From assembly GCF_038592905.1 (NCBI RefSeq), contig NZ_CP151943.1:2358501-2422500 (forward strand): a stretch of DNA of 64,000 nt, read 5' to 3'. Shown here one piece after another: positions 8,533 to 17,678 of this stretch. Under the pieces are notes generated by a model. That model was not told the origin of the DNA and did not search any database. It saw only the letters and a program-made list of their open reading frames with translations. Positions within the stretch are counted from its first letter, which is position 1. The number at the start of each line of letters is the position of its first letter. The position numbers and the translations under genes are program-made. The DNA is from Neobacillus sp. FSL H8-0543 (GTDB taxonomy: Bacteria > Bacillota > Bacilli > Bacillales > Cytobacillaceae).

Positions 8533-9258
8533 TCATGCGCCTTTTTTCTTGTTTTTGCCTTTACCATGGCCTTTTGGATCATCTAGGTCAGGGAAGTTGC
8601 CTTTTGCTACTTCTTCATCATACCAGTCAGGATAGTGCTCTTTTGCCCACCAAGCTGGTACTTCCCCTGTAATAACGCCTGAATAACCAGGGCGAGAGTT
8701 TTTGTGAACTACACTAAGGTAGACATGGCCAACTACTACTGCAATCGCAAGACCAAAGCCTACGTTATGAAGGAAGTATCCCCACTGAACGACTGCCCTA
8801 GGGAAGAATTCAGGGAACCACATTGGGAATCCAGAGCCAATAATCAATAACGCTGTAACAATTTGGATGATTGAGTTGATTTTCTCACCTGCGTTAAAGA
8901 ATGATTGTCTAATATGTTTGAATTTGAATCCGAACAGTTCTTTAACAAATTCAGTAAAGAAACCAATATCCCTCTTTTTCCACGTAACAAGCTCTTTCAT
9001 CCAAAGCTTAAAGCCCTTGAAGTCCCAAATTACCCAGATGAACGTTGGCGTAATAAACGCTACTGCGAAAATCCGATGAAGTAAACGTGCACCTTCAGGT
9101 CCGCCTAGTACCGGATATAACCAATTAAAGAAATCGGTGTACATTGGTAATGCTGTGATATAAAGGGCAAAGAAGGATATGGCGTTAACACCATGTGCCC
9201 AAACAAAGGCTTTAGAAAAACGTCTTACTTTTACTGTAGGCTTCTGCTGATTACTCAT
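8533..9258 (-). CDS. fdnI: formate dehydrogenase-N gamma subunit, cytochrome b556
   Basis: 241 aa di-heme b-type membrane subunit with four transmembrane helices (around residues 15-35, 55-75, 120-140 and 155-175 as read). Helix-borne histidines include the WAHGVN, LHRIF and GHVYLS motifs. It takes electrons from the beta subunit to the quinone pool. ATG 9258 follows GGAGGTG and overlaps the beta stop by 8 bp; a longer upstream frame is not supported. The C-terminus is a very basic Lys/Gly tail, an unusual but harmless-looking cytoplasmic end. Confidence 0.9.
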   Translation of the reverse strand: MSNQQKPTVKVRRFSKAFVWAHGVNAISFFALYITALPMYTDFFNWLYPVLGGPEGARLLHRIFAVAFITPTFIWVIWDFKGFKLWMKELVTWKKRDIGFFTEFVKELFGFKFKHIRQSFFNAGEKINSIIQIVTALLIIGSGFPMWFPEFFPRAVVQWGYFLHNVGFGLAIAVVVGHVYLSVVHKNSRPGYSGVITGEVPAWWAKEHYPDWYDEEVAKGNFPDLDDPKGHGKGKNKKKGA

Positions 9259-10081
9259 GGCTTTCACCTCCGTCTTCGTCTTTTCCTTTATTTTTTTTAC
9301 TGATAATATTGTTAGTAATAAATGCTCCGACAACTGCCATTGTTGTGGCACCAATCATCATCTTACCTAGTGGCTGTGCATAATCCTTCCAAAGGACAGC
9401 TGATGTTGGAACAACTGGGTTTTCAGGCAATCCGTAGACAGATGGCTTTTCTGCTAATACATAAATCGTGTGCGTACCGCCAACTCCCTGTGGGTTATAA
9501 ACCATGGCATTAGGGTAACGTCCTTTAATTTCTTTGACACGTTGTTCTGCCTTTTGGATCATTGCCTTTTGATCGCCAAACTCCATTGCACCTGTATGAC
9601 AAGTTGTAACGCAAGCTGGCTGTAGGCCTTCCTCAATACGGTCCGTACATTGTGTACATTTATGTGCTTTTCTGTATTCCTTACCGTTTTTATCCTTATA
9701 TTCTTTAAGAGAAATAACTTCAAACGGACAGTTTTGCGTACAATACCCACAACCTACACAGGCATCTTGATCAATGACAACGGTGCCGAACTTTGTGTAG
9801 CTGATTGCATTTTCCGGACAAACCTTTTCACAGGCTGCATCCGTACAATGGAAACAGGTAGAGTGACGGAAAAGGTAGTCAAGATTTCCTTTTGAATCTT
9901 CATGCTCGATATATTGTAAAACGTTCCAAGTATCGGCAGTTGTCTTGGTATGTGACTGGGCACTTCCTAAGAAATCCTGCGGTTCAGCTGGAAGGTCATT
10001 CCAGTTTTTACAAGCTACCATACAGGCACGGCAGCCGTCACACTTGGTAACATCGACATATTTCACATATTCAGTAGCCAT
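9251..10081 (-). CDS. fdnH: formate dehydrogenase-N beta subunit, 4x[4Fe-4S]
   Basis: 276 aa electron-transfer subunit. Four cysteine clusters are visible in order: CDGCRACMVAC, CFHCTDAACEKVC, CVGCGYCTQNC, and CTQC...CVTTC. A single C-terminal transmembrane helix (MIGATTMAVVGAF) anchors it, as in E. coli FdnH, so the iron-sulfur part lies outside the membrane. The ATG overlaps the alpha stop codon by one base (TAATG), giving translational coupling. Confidence 0.94.
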   Translation of the reverse strand: MATEYVKYVDVTKCDGCRACMVACKNWNDLPAEPQDFLGSAQSHTKTTADTWNVLQYIEHEDSKGNLDYLFRHSTCFHCTDAACEKVCPENAISYTKFGTVVIDQDACVGCGYCTQNCPFEVISLKEYKDKNGKEYRKAHKCTQCTDRIEEGLQPACVTTCHTGAMEFGDQKAMIQKAEQRVKEIKGRYPNAMVYNPQGVGGTHTIYVLAEKPSVYGLPENPVVPTSAVLWKDYAQPLGKMMIGATTMAVVGAFITNNIISKKNKGKDEDGGESHE

Positions 10082-13065
10082 TAGTCAGCCCTCCTTACGT
10101 CACATAGGAATGCCTTATACTCAGGTATGGTTGTATTTGCATCCCCGATATGAGGTGTCAGGCGATTTGCTGTATCCCCAGTTGCGATTCCCTTGTATCC
10201 AAAATGCCATGGCATTCCGATTTGATGAACCTTCTTACCGTTTATAGTATAAGGTTTAAAACGTTTAGTCACCATGGCGAAGGCTTTTACCTCTCCGCGT
10301 GCAGAGCTTACAAGAATTTTGTCTTTGTTCTTAATGCCTTTTTCTTTTGCTAATTCTTCACTTATTTCCACATACATATGTGGTACAAGCTCTGATAGCC
10401 ATGGCTGATTACGGGTCATTGAACCTGATTGCCAATGCTCACTAACGCGGTAAGTTGTAGCAACAATCGGGAAGTCCGCTTTGAATCCACGTTTATTGAA
10501 GTCTCCTTCAATTACAACAGCCGCTGGATTCATTTCTTGGCTTGAAAAAGGATTTGCTACCGGGCTTTCAAATGGTTCATAGTGTTCAGGGAACGGACCG
10601 TCATTTAATGTTGGTGCGTACAGTAAGCCTACTCCATCCTTGTTCATGATAAACGGATCGGTTCCTGTTGGATCTGTTGGAGCTTTTGTTGGAACAAAGT
10701 CAGGTACGTCATGTCCAACCCATTTCTTTTGAACATCATCCCACCAGATAACTGCTTTATCCTTGCTCCATGGCTTACCGCTTGGATCTGCTGATGCACG
10801 GTTGTAGATAATTCGGCGGTTTGCTGGCCATGCAAATGCCCAATTCAGGTAATTACTCATGCCTGTATCTTTGTTGTCACGGTTTTTCGCACGATTTTTT
10901 CCTTCTTCAGGATAGAAACCAGAATAGATCCAGTTACCCGAGCAGGTTGACCCGTCATCTTTAAGAGCACCAAAGCCGGCAACCTGTTTACCAGTATTTA
11001 CATCATAGCCGTTGATTTCCTTACAAACTAAATCAATATCCGGATGATGTCCTTCACCGTAATTCCAGTAAAGAGCATTGATTGTTTTTGAAGCAGGACT
11101 TGCTTCATTTTTATAAAGTGCTTTAATTCTTGTCGCAAGCTCATGGATAATTTCTAAGTCTGCTTTTGACTCACCTAATGGCTTAATTGCCTGCCAACGG
11201 TACTGCATCCAACGGCCGCTGTTAGATATGCTTCCTTCTTTTTCATAAGAAGAACATGCAGGAAGGAAGAATACTTCTGTATTAATCTTAGATGGGTCGC
11301 TGCCAGCTTCTTTTTGCCAGAAGGCTGATGATTCAGTTTCCCAAAGATCAACTGCTACTAACCACTTAAGGTTTCCAAGAGCTTCTTTTTCTTTTCCAGC
11401 GTTCGGTCCGCCGACAACTGGGTTGGTACCAAATAGGAACGCTCCTTCTAGCTCGCCTTTATACATCGCATTAAACAAGTTAATGTGTGAGTAGTTTTTA
11501 TTACCTTTTGGCAGATTTTGATAGCCAAATTCATTATCCTTTGTTGCATTCGGACCATACCAAGCTTTTAAAAGACTGGCAACGAATTTTGGTTTATTAC
11601 TTTGATAGCCTGTTTTCGGTGTTTCCTTTGCATTATAGCCCTCAAGTGTGGCATGCTCTGGAATTGCTTTTGGTGTTGCCAGGTAACCTGGGATTGTATC
11701 ATACAATAGTGCAAAGTCGGTTGAACCTTGAACATTGGATTCACCGCGCATTGCATTAATTCCTCCGCCTGGAAGGCCGATATTTCCAAGAAGCATCTGA
11801 ATGATGGCGAAAGCGCGAACATTTTGGGTGCCAACAGTATGTTGTGTTGTTCCCATCGCATACAAAATCGTTCCTGATTTACCTACTTGACCTGTTGAAC
11901 AGAATGTTTCACAAACCTTTAAATAGTCTTCTTTTGATGTCCCTGTTACTGAAGTAACTGCATCAACATTATAACGCGAGTAATGCTTTTTCATTAATTG
12001 GAATACGGAACGAGGATGTTCTAATGTTTCATCCTTCACTGGTGTTCCATCTTCATTTGTTTCCCATGCCCATTGTGTTTTATCATAAGCACGTTTTGCT
12101 TCGTCATATCCTGAGAATAAACCATCATTAAATTTAAAGCTGTCTTTTACGATAAAGCTTGCGTTTGTATATTTAGCAACATACTCTTTGTGGTAAAGAT
12201 TATTTTCTAGCGCATAGTTAATCATCCCGCCGACAAACGGAATATCCGTTCCTGAGCGAAGCGGTGCATAAACATCAGACATTGACGAGGTTCTTGTGTA
12301 ACGTGGATCCACGCTAACAATCTTTCCGCCTTTATCCTTTGCTTTTTGCAGCCATCTAAAGCTTATTGGATGATTTTCAGCAGGGTTTGCGCCCATAATC
12401 AATGCACAATCCGTATATTGCAAATCATTCCAATGGTTAGTCATTGCTCCACGTCCAAATGAAGGTGCCAGACCGGCAACCGTAGAACTATGTCATATTC
12501 GTGCCTGGTGCTCTAAATAGGTAACACCAAGCCCTCTCATCATTTTCGCCAGCAGATAACACTCTTCATTGTCAAGAGCTGCTCCACCAAGACTGGCAAT
12601 CGCCTCAGTCTTATTTACAATCAAGCCATCTTCTTTTTCGACAAATGTTTTGTCACGTGTTTCTTTTGTGCGCTTGGCAATGGTTTCATACATCCATTCC
12701 CATTCTTTTTCTTCCCATTTACTGCTTCCTGGTGCACGATATAAAGGTTTTTTTACTCGTTTTTCAGAAGTATACAATTGTCTAATTGTCGTACCTTTAC
12801 TACATAATTTACCTTCGTTAATTGGGTTATCCGGATCCCCCTCCGTATAAACCACTTCATTGTCTTTTGTATGAACTAAAATTCCACAGCCAACGCCGCA
12901 AAAACAGCAGATGGTAGGTGTAACAGTTGATGAAGCAATCTTGAACTCTTTCGTACTAGCGTGGGCCTTTTTTTCATTAAAGCCTAATTCAACTACGGCC
13001 AAGGTTGCTGCAGTGGCACCGGACAACTTCAAAAACTGTCGGCGATTTAAGTTGATTTCAACCAT
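10081..13065 (-). CDS. fdnG: formate dehydrogenase-N alpha subunit, selenocysteine-containing, Tat-exported
   Basis: 994 aa once the in-frame TGA at 12495-12493 is read as selenocysteine 191. The upstream part (to 12496) starts with a Tat signal (NRRQFLKLSGA) and holds the N-terminal 4Fe-4S motif CCFCGVGCG...LCSKG. It ends EHQARI, then U, then HSSTVAGLAPSFGRGAMTNHW, matching E. coli FdnG around its Sec196. The downstream part has the Mo-bis-MGD domains (GNIGLPGGGINAMRGESN, LFGTNPVVGG, a C-terminal dinucleotide-binding domain). A canonical SECIS hairpin follows the TGA. It would oxidise formate at the outer face of the membrane. Start ATG 13065 has AAGGAG. Standard gene callers break this into 12493-13065 and 10081-12444. 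Confidence 0.93.
12464..12495 (-). promoter_or_regulatory. UGA(Sec) codon and bacterial SECIS element
   Basis: The TGA at 12495-12493 is followed after 11 nt by GGTTGCCGGTCTGGCACC (12481-12464). It folds as GGU(U)GCC / GGCACC with a bulged U and apical loop GGUCU. This matches the E. coli fdhF element (GGUUGCAGGUCUGCACC) in stem, bulge and loop, and the 11-nt spacing is the same. It should recruit SelB-Sec-tRNA. Confidence 0.92.
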
Positions 13066-13146
13066 TTCTCAAACTCCTTCCCAAAGTTTAATAGAATATC
13101 CCATTTCTCTAGTCTAGCTTTTTGTTGCTTAATACCCCCTTCAAAT

Positions 13147-13908
13147 TCAATGCATCTCTACAGCAGATTCTTTGATTAGGTCATTCTGCACTCTTCCTGT
13201 TGAGGTATAAATATTTGCCATTTTCCCTCTTAGATAGCCAATTACCTCAATATTTAAGTATTTTGCTAATTGGACTGCTTGCTTAGTTGCAGCTGTTCGA
13301 GATCCTATGATAGGAAAACCAAACTTCGCTGCTTTGGAGAGCATTTCATATGAAACCCTTCCGGTTGTTAACAAAACTAACCGTTCGGGAGGTAAACTAT
13401 TTCGCAGTGCATAACCAATGATCTTATCCACGGCATTATGACGCCCGATATCTTCCCGGACTGTAATGCTGCCTGCTTCGTCAATAATACAGGCACCGTG
13501 CATTCCGCCTGTTTCAAGGTATAAGGGCGAATTTTGAGCAAATTCACTTCTTTTCTTCAATAAATAACTTAATTTATGGCTAGTACCGTTTGATACTTTT
13601 TCAAAATTTTTAACATCTGTCATTGAGAAAAACGTCACACCGCGTCCACAGCCTGCCGTGTAGTGCTTCTTTTTCGAAAACATCTCTTCTTCATTAAATC
13701 CATTCAGAAGAGTAACATGGATGCTTCCCATTTCTTCGCTAAAAATTACAGACTCTACTTCACTTGCCGTTTGAATAAACCCTTCAGAAAACAAATAACC
13801 GTATGCCCAATCTACTAGATTGTGTTTTGTTAATTGAAACACAGCTATTTCATATCCGTTTACCACTAGGCTAATTGGATATTCATCAGGACAGCCTTTC
13901 TGGATCAT
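13147..13908 (-). CDS. fdhD: formate dehydrogenase sulfurtransferase FdhD
   Basis: 253 aa. FdhD passes sulfur from a cysteine desulfurase to the molybdenum cofactor of formate dehydrogenase. The family traits seen are DEYPISLVVNG, YLFSEGFI, the active-site loop AGCGRG, the TGGMHGACI strand, REDIGRHNAVDKIIG, and TTGRVSYEM. Only one Cys is present in the loop, where E. coli has CxxC; Bacillus homologues are similar as far as I recall. ATG 13908 follows AAAGGGGTGA, so the ATG 18 bp upstream is less likely. First gene of the operon. Confidence 0.9.
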   Translation of the reverse strand: MIQKGCPDEYPISLVVNGYEIAVFQLTKHNLVDWAYGYLFSEGFIQTASEVESVIFSEEMGSIHVTLLNGFNEEEMFSKKKHYTAGCGRGVTFFSMTDVKNFEKVSNGTSHKLSYLLKKRSEFAQNSPLYLETGGMHGACIIDEAGSITVREDIGRHNAVDKIIGYALRNSLPPERLVLLTTGRVSYEMLSKAAKFGFPIIGSRTAATKQAVQLAKYLNIEVIGYLRGKMANIYTSTGRVQNDLIKESAVEMH

Positions 13909-14400
13909 CGCTTTCACCCCTTTCATGAATTCACATTCATGGTGTACCTATTGTAATTTTGCTACCATATACCCTTCAGCGATATTTATCACAACAAAAT
14001 TGAAAGAATGATACTTTTTAAATTTATAACAATTTAAAAAGGTATAACTGCCAAGACATTGACAATCCTCCGACAAATTTGTGTCCTTTTGTTGTACTTT
14101 TTGTGAATCGACAACTTTTCCACTGTATATAAGTTAAAAACTGCACATCCGTAAGCGGTTTCAGTCCTATTTACTAGTAGTTCTTCGCTTTTATAGTTCC
14201 ATCGTACGATGGCCAACGTCTTTTAGGAAGTAACATTTATCACGAAAAGAAGGTTATCAGCGTAATAACCATCAATTGTCATTCTTCTGACAAAAATAGA
14301 AAAGCGGAGGACTTGTCTGGTAAAAAAATTACTATATTTCCGTGATTGTTTTATAATAGTAAATAGTGTTTCATGTACCAGCTAAGGAGGAGAATACATA
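13909..14400. other. divergent intergenic region fdhD / pdxK
   Basis: About 490 bp without a convincing gene. It holds a Crp/Fnr-like site and -10 for fdhD (13950-13993). A short dyad GGTTAT...ATAACC at 14252-14270 has no assigned role. A TATAAT at 14352-14357 is a possible -10 for pdxK. A 60-codon minus-strand frame at 14034-14216 has no ribosome site. Confidence 0.6.
13950..13993 (-). promoter_or_regulatory. Fnr/Crp-type site and promoter of the fdh operon
   Basis: Minus-strand TGTGATAAATATCGCT (13993-13978) matches TGTGA-N6-TCACA at 8 of 10 positions. A TACAAT -10 box lies at 13955-13950, which puts the site centre about 42 bp before the expected start of transcription. That is the class II activator position for Fnr/Crp proteins. 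The spacing supports function although the right half-site is weak. Confidence 0.55.
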
Positions 14401-15243
14401 ATGACAATTAAGAAGGTAATGACGATTGCAGGATCTGATACAAGCGGCGGTGCTGGAATCCAAGCTGATTTGAAAACGTTCCAGGAGCTGGGTGTATACG
14501 GAATGACAGCATTGACTACGATTGTAACGATGGATCCAAAAAACAACTGGCATCATAATGTTTTTCCTATTGCCATTGAAACTCTCGAGACTCAAATAGA
14601 AACAGTCCTATCTGTTGGTATCGATGCCATGAAAACAGGGATGCTTGGTACCGTCGAAATCATCGAATTAGCTGCAAAAGTAATTGATGAAAATAAACTG
14701 GACCGAGTGGTGATTGACCCGGTTATGGTTTGTAAAGGTGAGGATGAAGTATTACATCCAGAAACCGTCGATGCTATGCGCGAATTTTTATTACCACGTG
14801 CAACGGTGGTTACACCAAACCTTTTTGAGGCAGGCCAATTAGCGCAAACGGGACCTGTCCGCACTTTGGAGGATATGAAAGCTGCCGCAGTTAAAATCCA
14901 TGATATGGGTGCCAAATTTGTTTTGATTAAAGGTGGTAGTAAGCTATTAACGGAAGAAAAGGCAGTGGACCTCCTTTATGATGGGGAAGAATTCCAGATT
15001 TATGAGTCTGAAAAATTAGAGACTACCTATACACATGGTGCCGGCTGTACGTATTCTTCTGCCATCACAGCAGAGTTGGCAAAGGGTAAATCTGTTTATG
15101 AGGCGGTAGACGTCGCTAAGGAATTTATCACTGCAGCAATCAGCCAAGGGTTCTGTTTAAATGAATATGTCGGTCCAACCTGGCATGGTGCCTACCGCAG
15201 CGCCTCAAAAGTAACGGAGTACTGCGACGATTGCGAAGAATAA
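14401..15243 (+). CDS. pdxK: pyridoxine/pyridoxal/pyridoxamine kinase PdxK
   Basis: 280 aa ribokinase-fold kinase of the ThiD/PdxK group. Visible motifs: MTIAGSDTSGGAGIQADLKTF at the N-terminus, VIDPVMVCKGEDE, TPNLFEAGQL, LIKGG, and the C-terminal anion hole HGAGCTYSSAI. The HGAGCTYS cysteine and overall wording match the B. subtilis pyridoxal kinase (ywdB/pdxK) rather than HMP kinase ThiD. It makes PLP by salvage. Ribosome site AAGGAGGAG; the gene is monocistronic with its own terminator. Confidence 0.88.
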   Translation: MTIKKVMTIAGSDTSGGAGIQADLKTFQELGVYGMTALTTIVTMDPKNNWHHNVFPIAIETLETQIETVLSVGIDAMKTGMLGTVEIIELAAKVIDENKLDRVVIDPVMVCKGEDEVLHPETVDAMREFLLPRATVVTPNLFEAGQLAQTGPVRTLEDMKAAAVKIHDMGAKFVLIKGGSKLLTEEKAVDLLYDGEEFQIYESEKLETTYTHGAGCTYSSAITAELAKGKSVYEAVDVAKEFITAAISQGFCLNEYVGPTWHGAYRSASKVTEYCDDCEE

Positions 15244-15250
15244 TAAACAG

Positions 15251-15279
15251 TTGAAGAGCCGAAATTGGCTCTTTTTTAT
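15251..15279 (+). terminator. terminator of pdxK
   Basis: AAGAGCC, loop GAAATT, GGCTCTT, then TTTT, a few bases after the pdxK stop. Confidence 0.85.
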
Positions 15280-15295
15280 TTGCTATAAACTCATA

Positions 15296-15426
15296 GTTGA
15301 TTGGAGCGGAAGGCACGAAGACTCCTGCGGGAAGAGCAAGTCACGGGAGACCCCGCAGGAGCGAAGCGACGAGGAGGCTCCCGGACTGCCCGCGGAAAGC
15401 GAAGTGCCTGGAGCTCCAATCAACAG
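15296..15426. repeat. MITE-like interspersed repeat, copy 2 (inverted)
   Basis: 131 bp with ends GTTGATTGGAGC and GCTCCAATCAACAG. It is the reverse complement of the copy at 1407-1539, to which it is nearly identical internally (the GCGGAAAGCGAAGTGCCTGG and GACTCCTGCGGGAAGAGC blocks). Confidence 0.88.
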
Positions 15427-15548
15427 GCAAATTTTATTATATAAGCTTGAATTTCGCATTTTCCAACTGATTTTAGTATGATAGTTACATTATTAAATAC
15501 ACTAGTTTATAGATTCTTATCTGCAAAAAGGGAAAGGAGGCACGTACC

Positions 15549-15899
15549 ATGGACCCAATAAAAAACCATCAAAGCGTTCAAGAAGAAATTAACCGTTTCG
15601 CCAACCAGGATGTCTATCTGCATCTCGAAACCACAAATGGTGCCTATGCATCCCACCATGATCAAAAATTCTTTAATGCTGGGGCCCATATTCGCAATGC
15701 CCTCGTTAAGTATGAGCATGGAAAGATTACTGGTAATGACCCATATCGCGTTGGTTTAAAATTAAACCTCGGCTGGATTTATGCAGAGGGACTTACCCAC
15801 TTCGAGGTAGACGAAGAAGGCCGATTATTATTGGCTGGCCATGATTCCAACGGCAAACTGGCAGTCGCTCTACAACTTAGCCACACACCATTTGAGTAA
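15549..15899 (+). CDS. yojF: YojF family protein (DUF1806)
   Basis: 116 aa. It has the YojF traits: VQEEINRFANQDVYLHLETTNGAYA, a FNAGAHIRN strand, and GLKLNLGWIYAEGLTHFE. The role is unknown, but it regularly precedes bshB2 in Bacillus, as here with 27 bp between them. AAAGGAGG is placed just before ATG 15549. Cotranscription with a bacillithiol deacetylase suggests a thiol-related role; this is inference from context. Confidence 0.85.
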   Translation: MDPIKNHQSVQEEINRFANQDVYLHLETTNGAYASHHDQKFFNAGAHIRNALVKYEHGKITGNDPYRVGLKLNLGWIYAEGLTHFEVDEEGRLLLAGHDSNGKLAVALQLSHTPFE

Positions 15900-15926
15900 G
15901 AGATAAACCCGAAAGGAGAATGTTAA

Positions 15927-16598
15927 ATGGAAAAAGAACGGCATGTTTTGGTTGTCTTCCCTCATCCGGATGACGAAGCTTTCGGGGTTTCGGGGACAAT
16001 CGCAACCCACGTAAAAAATGGCACCCCTGTTACCTATGCTTGCTTAACATTAGGGGAAATGGGACGCAACATGGGGAAACCTGTTTTTACTAATAGAGAA
16101 AACCTCCCGAAAATACGAAAAGAAGAATTAATAGAGGCTGCCCGCGTTTTAGGGATTCAAGACTTGCGGATGCTTGGATACCGCGATAAAACGGTTGAAT
16201 TTGAGGATGACGAAAAGCTGACAAATGCTATGTCCGCATTAATTGCTGATGTAAATCCATCATTAATTATTACCTTTTATCCCGGCTATTCCGTTCATCC
16301 GGATCACGATGCGACCGGTGCGGCCGTCGTCAGGGCAGTCGAAAGAATCCCTGCCGCCGCAAGGCCCAAATTGCATTGTGTAGCATTTTCAAATGATTGT
16401 ATCCAAGCACTCGGTGAGGCAGACATCATTAATAATATCAGTCCTGTTGCTAACATTAAGCTGGCTGCCATTCAGGCACACCGCTCCCAATCGGAGCAAA
16501 TGTTTGGAGATATCGCAGAAAAATTAAAAAACCAGGACCCGCAAATGATGGCCTGGATTAATAACGAACGGTTTTGGACCTACAAATTTACCAATTAA
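15927..16598 (+). CDS. bshB2: bacillithiol biosynthesis deacetylase BshB2
   Basis: 223 aa PIG-L/LmbE family zinc deacetylase. The Zn site is visible: PHPDDEAFG near the N-terminus and HPDHDATGAAVVRA around residues 128-142. It removes the acetyl group from GlcNAc-malate on the way to bacillithiol, or acts on S-conjugates. The YojF-BshB2 pairing makes BshB2 (YojG) more likely than BshB1. A strong terminator follows. Confidence 0.9.
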   Translation: MEKERHVLVVFPHPDDEAFGVSGTIATHVKNGTPVTYACLTLGEMGRNMGKPVFTNRENLPKIRKEELIEAARVLGIQDLRMLGYRDKTVEFEDDEKLTNAMSALIADVNPSLIITFYPGYSVHPDHDATGAAVVRAVERIPAAARPKLHCVAFSNDCIQALGEADIINNISPVANIKLAAIQAHRSQSEQMFGDIAEKLKNQDPQMMAWINNERFWTYKFTN

Positions 16599-16615
16599 CG
16601 GTAAGTAAACCAAAG

Positions 16616-16652
16616 GCTGACCTTAACAGTAAAACTGCTTAAGGTCAGCCTT
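16616..16652. terminator. terminator shared by bshB2 and the Crp/Fnr gene
   Basis: AGGCTGACCTTAA pairs with TTAAGGTCAGCCT across a 12-nt loop and is followed by TTTTTTT on the plus strand. The near-symmetric stem lies between convergent genes. Confidence 0.88.
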
Positions 16653-16655
16653 TTT

Positions 16656-17390
16656 TTAATAGTTTGGTTTTAACAGAGTACAAAGCGTACACCAATCAAG
16701 GATGATGATTTTCCTTGTTTTCATCTCAATGATCCCCTGCTTTTTCAATTTAGAAAACACTCTGCTTACACTTTCTCTCGAGGTTCCAACCACAGTCGCA
16801 AATTCTTGAATCGTCAAAGGAATTTCAATATTCCATCTAGTCTTTGAGTTGTTAAATTTATTGCCTAGCCGCTCTAGCGTTTTAATCGTTTTCGCATAGA
16901 CATCTAGTAAGGCCACATCTCTCAATGTTGAGGTTTTTTCTCGGAGAGCATCGCTCATGTAGCGAATCATTTCAATAGCAAGTTCCGGATATTCATGCAT
17001 CCCTTTTTCTAATTCTAGTTTATCCAAATAGAACAACTGACCGTCTTCGAGCATTGTTGCTGTCGCCGGATAGAGCTCGGAGGTCCTAGAAAATAAACAA
17101 GCTTCAGCAAAAACATCTCCCTTTTGCTTGATACATACGATAATTTCATTCCCATTCTCATCCTGCTTTGTCAGCTTTACTGTCCCCGAATGGACAAAAT
17201 ATACTCCCTTGGCAACCTCATCTTCAAAAATGATATGTTCCCCTTTTTTATAAGACAATGTCTGGATTCTCCTAATAATGAGATTCATAGATTCTGTTGT
17301 TAAATCTCTAAAAACAACAATTTTACGCAAGAATGCCTCTGTTTTGACATCTTGAATATTCATATGTCTGTCTTCTAACAGTTCATACAT
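16656..17390 (-). CDS. Crp/Fnr family transcriptional regulator
   Basis: 244 aa. Residues ~25-140 are a cyclic-nucleotide-binding-type beta roll (KKGEHIIFEDEVAKGVYFVHSGTVKL, EACLFSRTSELYPATA). Residues ~180-230 are a winged helix with recognition helix TVVGTSRESVSRVFSKL, where the E-SVSR pattern predicts TGTGA-type half-sites. There is no N-terminal cysteine cluster, but the C-terminus carries a CTLC pair (Cys234/237). B. subtilis Fnr binds its 4Fe-4S with C-terminal cysteines, though it uses three plus an Asp. It is divergent from nosC and could control nos, fdh and the B12/radical SAM gene. Start ATG 17390 has AAAGGAGGG. Confidence 0.82.
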   Translation of the reverse strand: MYELLEDRHMNIQDVKTEAFLRKIVVFRDLTTESMNLIIRRIQTLSYKKGEHIIFEDEVAKGVYFVHSGTVKLTKQDENGNEIIVCIKQKGDVFAEACLFSRTSELYPATATMLEDGQLFYLDKLELEKGMHEYPELAIEMIRYMSDALREKTSTLRDVALLDVYAKTIKTLERLGNKFNNSKTRWNIEIPLTIQEFATVVGTSRESVSRVFSKLKKQGIIEMKTRKIIILDWCTLCTLLKPNY

Positions 17391-17420
17391 CTTCTTCCCT
17401 CCTTTTTGCTTGTTGGTCTA

Positions 17421-17510
17421 TTGATTTTCCGCTCCAGGCGCTTAAGCGCCTGTGGGGTCTCCCCAGCCCCGTACTCCCGCAGGAGTCTCGTGCCTTCCGC
17501 TCCAATCAAA
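17421..17510. repeat. MITE-like interspersed repeat, copy 3 (deleted)
   Basis: A shorter copy bounded by TTGATT and TCCAATCAA, lacking the ~40-bp segment between GGCGCTT and AGCGCC that copy 4 has. It lies in the leader of the Crp/Fnr gene, between that gene and its likely promoter region. Confidence 0.8.
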
Positions 17511-17592
17511 ATCAACATGATCTTTTATACAGCCTACAATTCCATGTCTTCTAGTAAGTATCTCCATTTTAATAAATCTTCCATTTTCCTGT

Positions 17593-17608
17593 AGTGATAA
17601 ATTTCACA
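17593..17608. promoter_or_regulatory. Fnr/Crp-type dyad, possible autoregulation of the regulator
   Basis: AGTGATAAATTTCACA; on the minus strand TGTGAAATTTATCACT, nine of ten matches to TGTGA-N6-TCACA. It could act toward the regulator gene (minus) or as a second site for nosC (plus). Confidence 0.5.
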
Positions 17609-17678
17609 AAATGTTCATCTTTTTAAACCCTTTTGGCGACAAGGGGTTTCACAAAATTTTCACACAAACGCCTTCAAA

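Noticed and set aside
9559..9963. Frames on either strand inside the FDH beta gene
   Set aside because: Shadows of a strongly supported iron-sulfur protein frame.
10081..13065. Formate dehydrogenase alpha as a pseudogene or two separate genes
   Set aside because: The only interruption is a TGA in the exact Sec context, with a matching SECIS hairpin and intact coding on both sides. Decay would not preserve that.
14034..14216. 60-codon minus-strand frame between fdhD and pdxK
   Set aside because: No ribosome site, atypical composition, and it overlaps an AT-rich regulatory gap.
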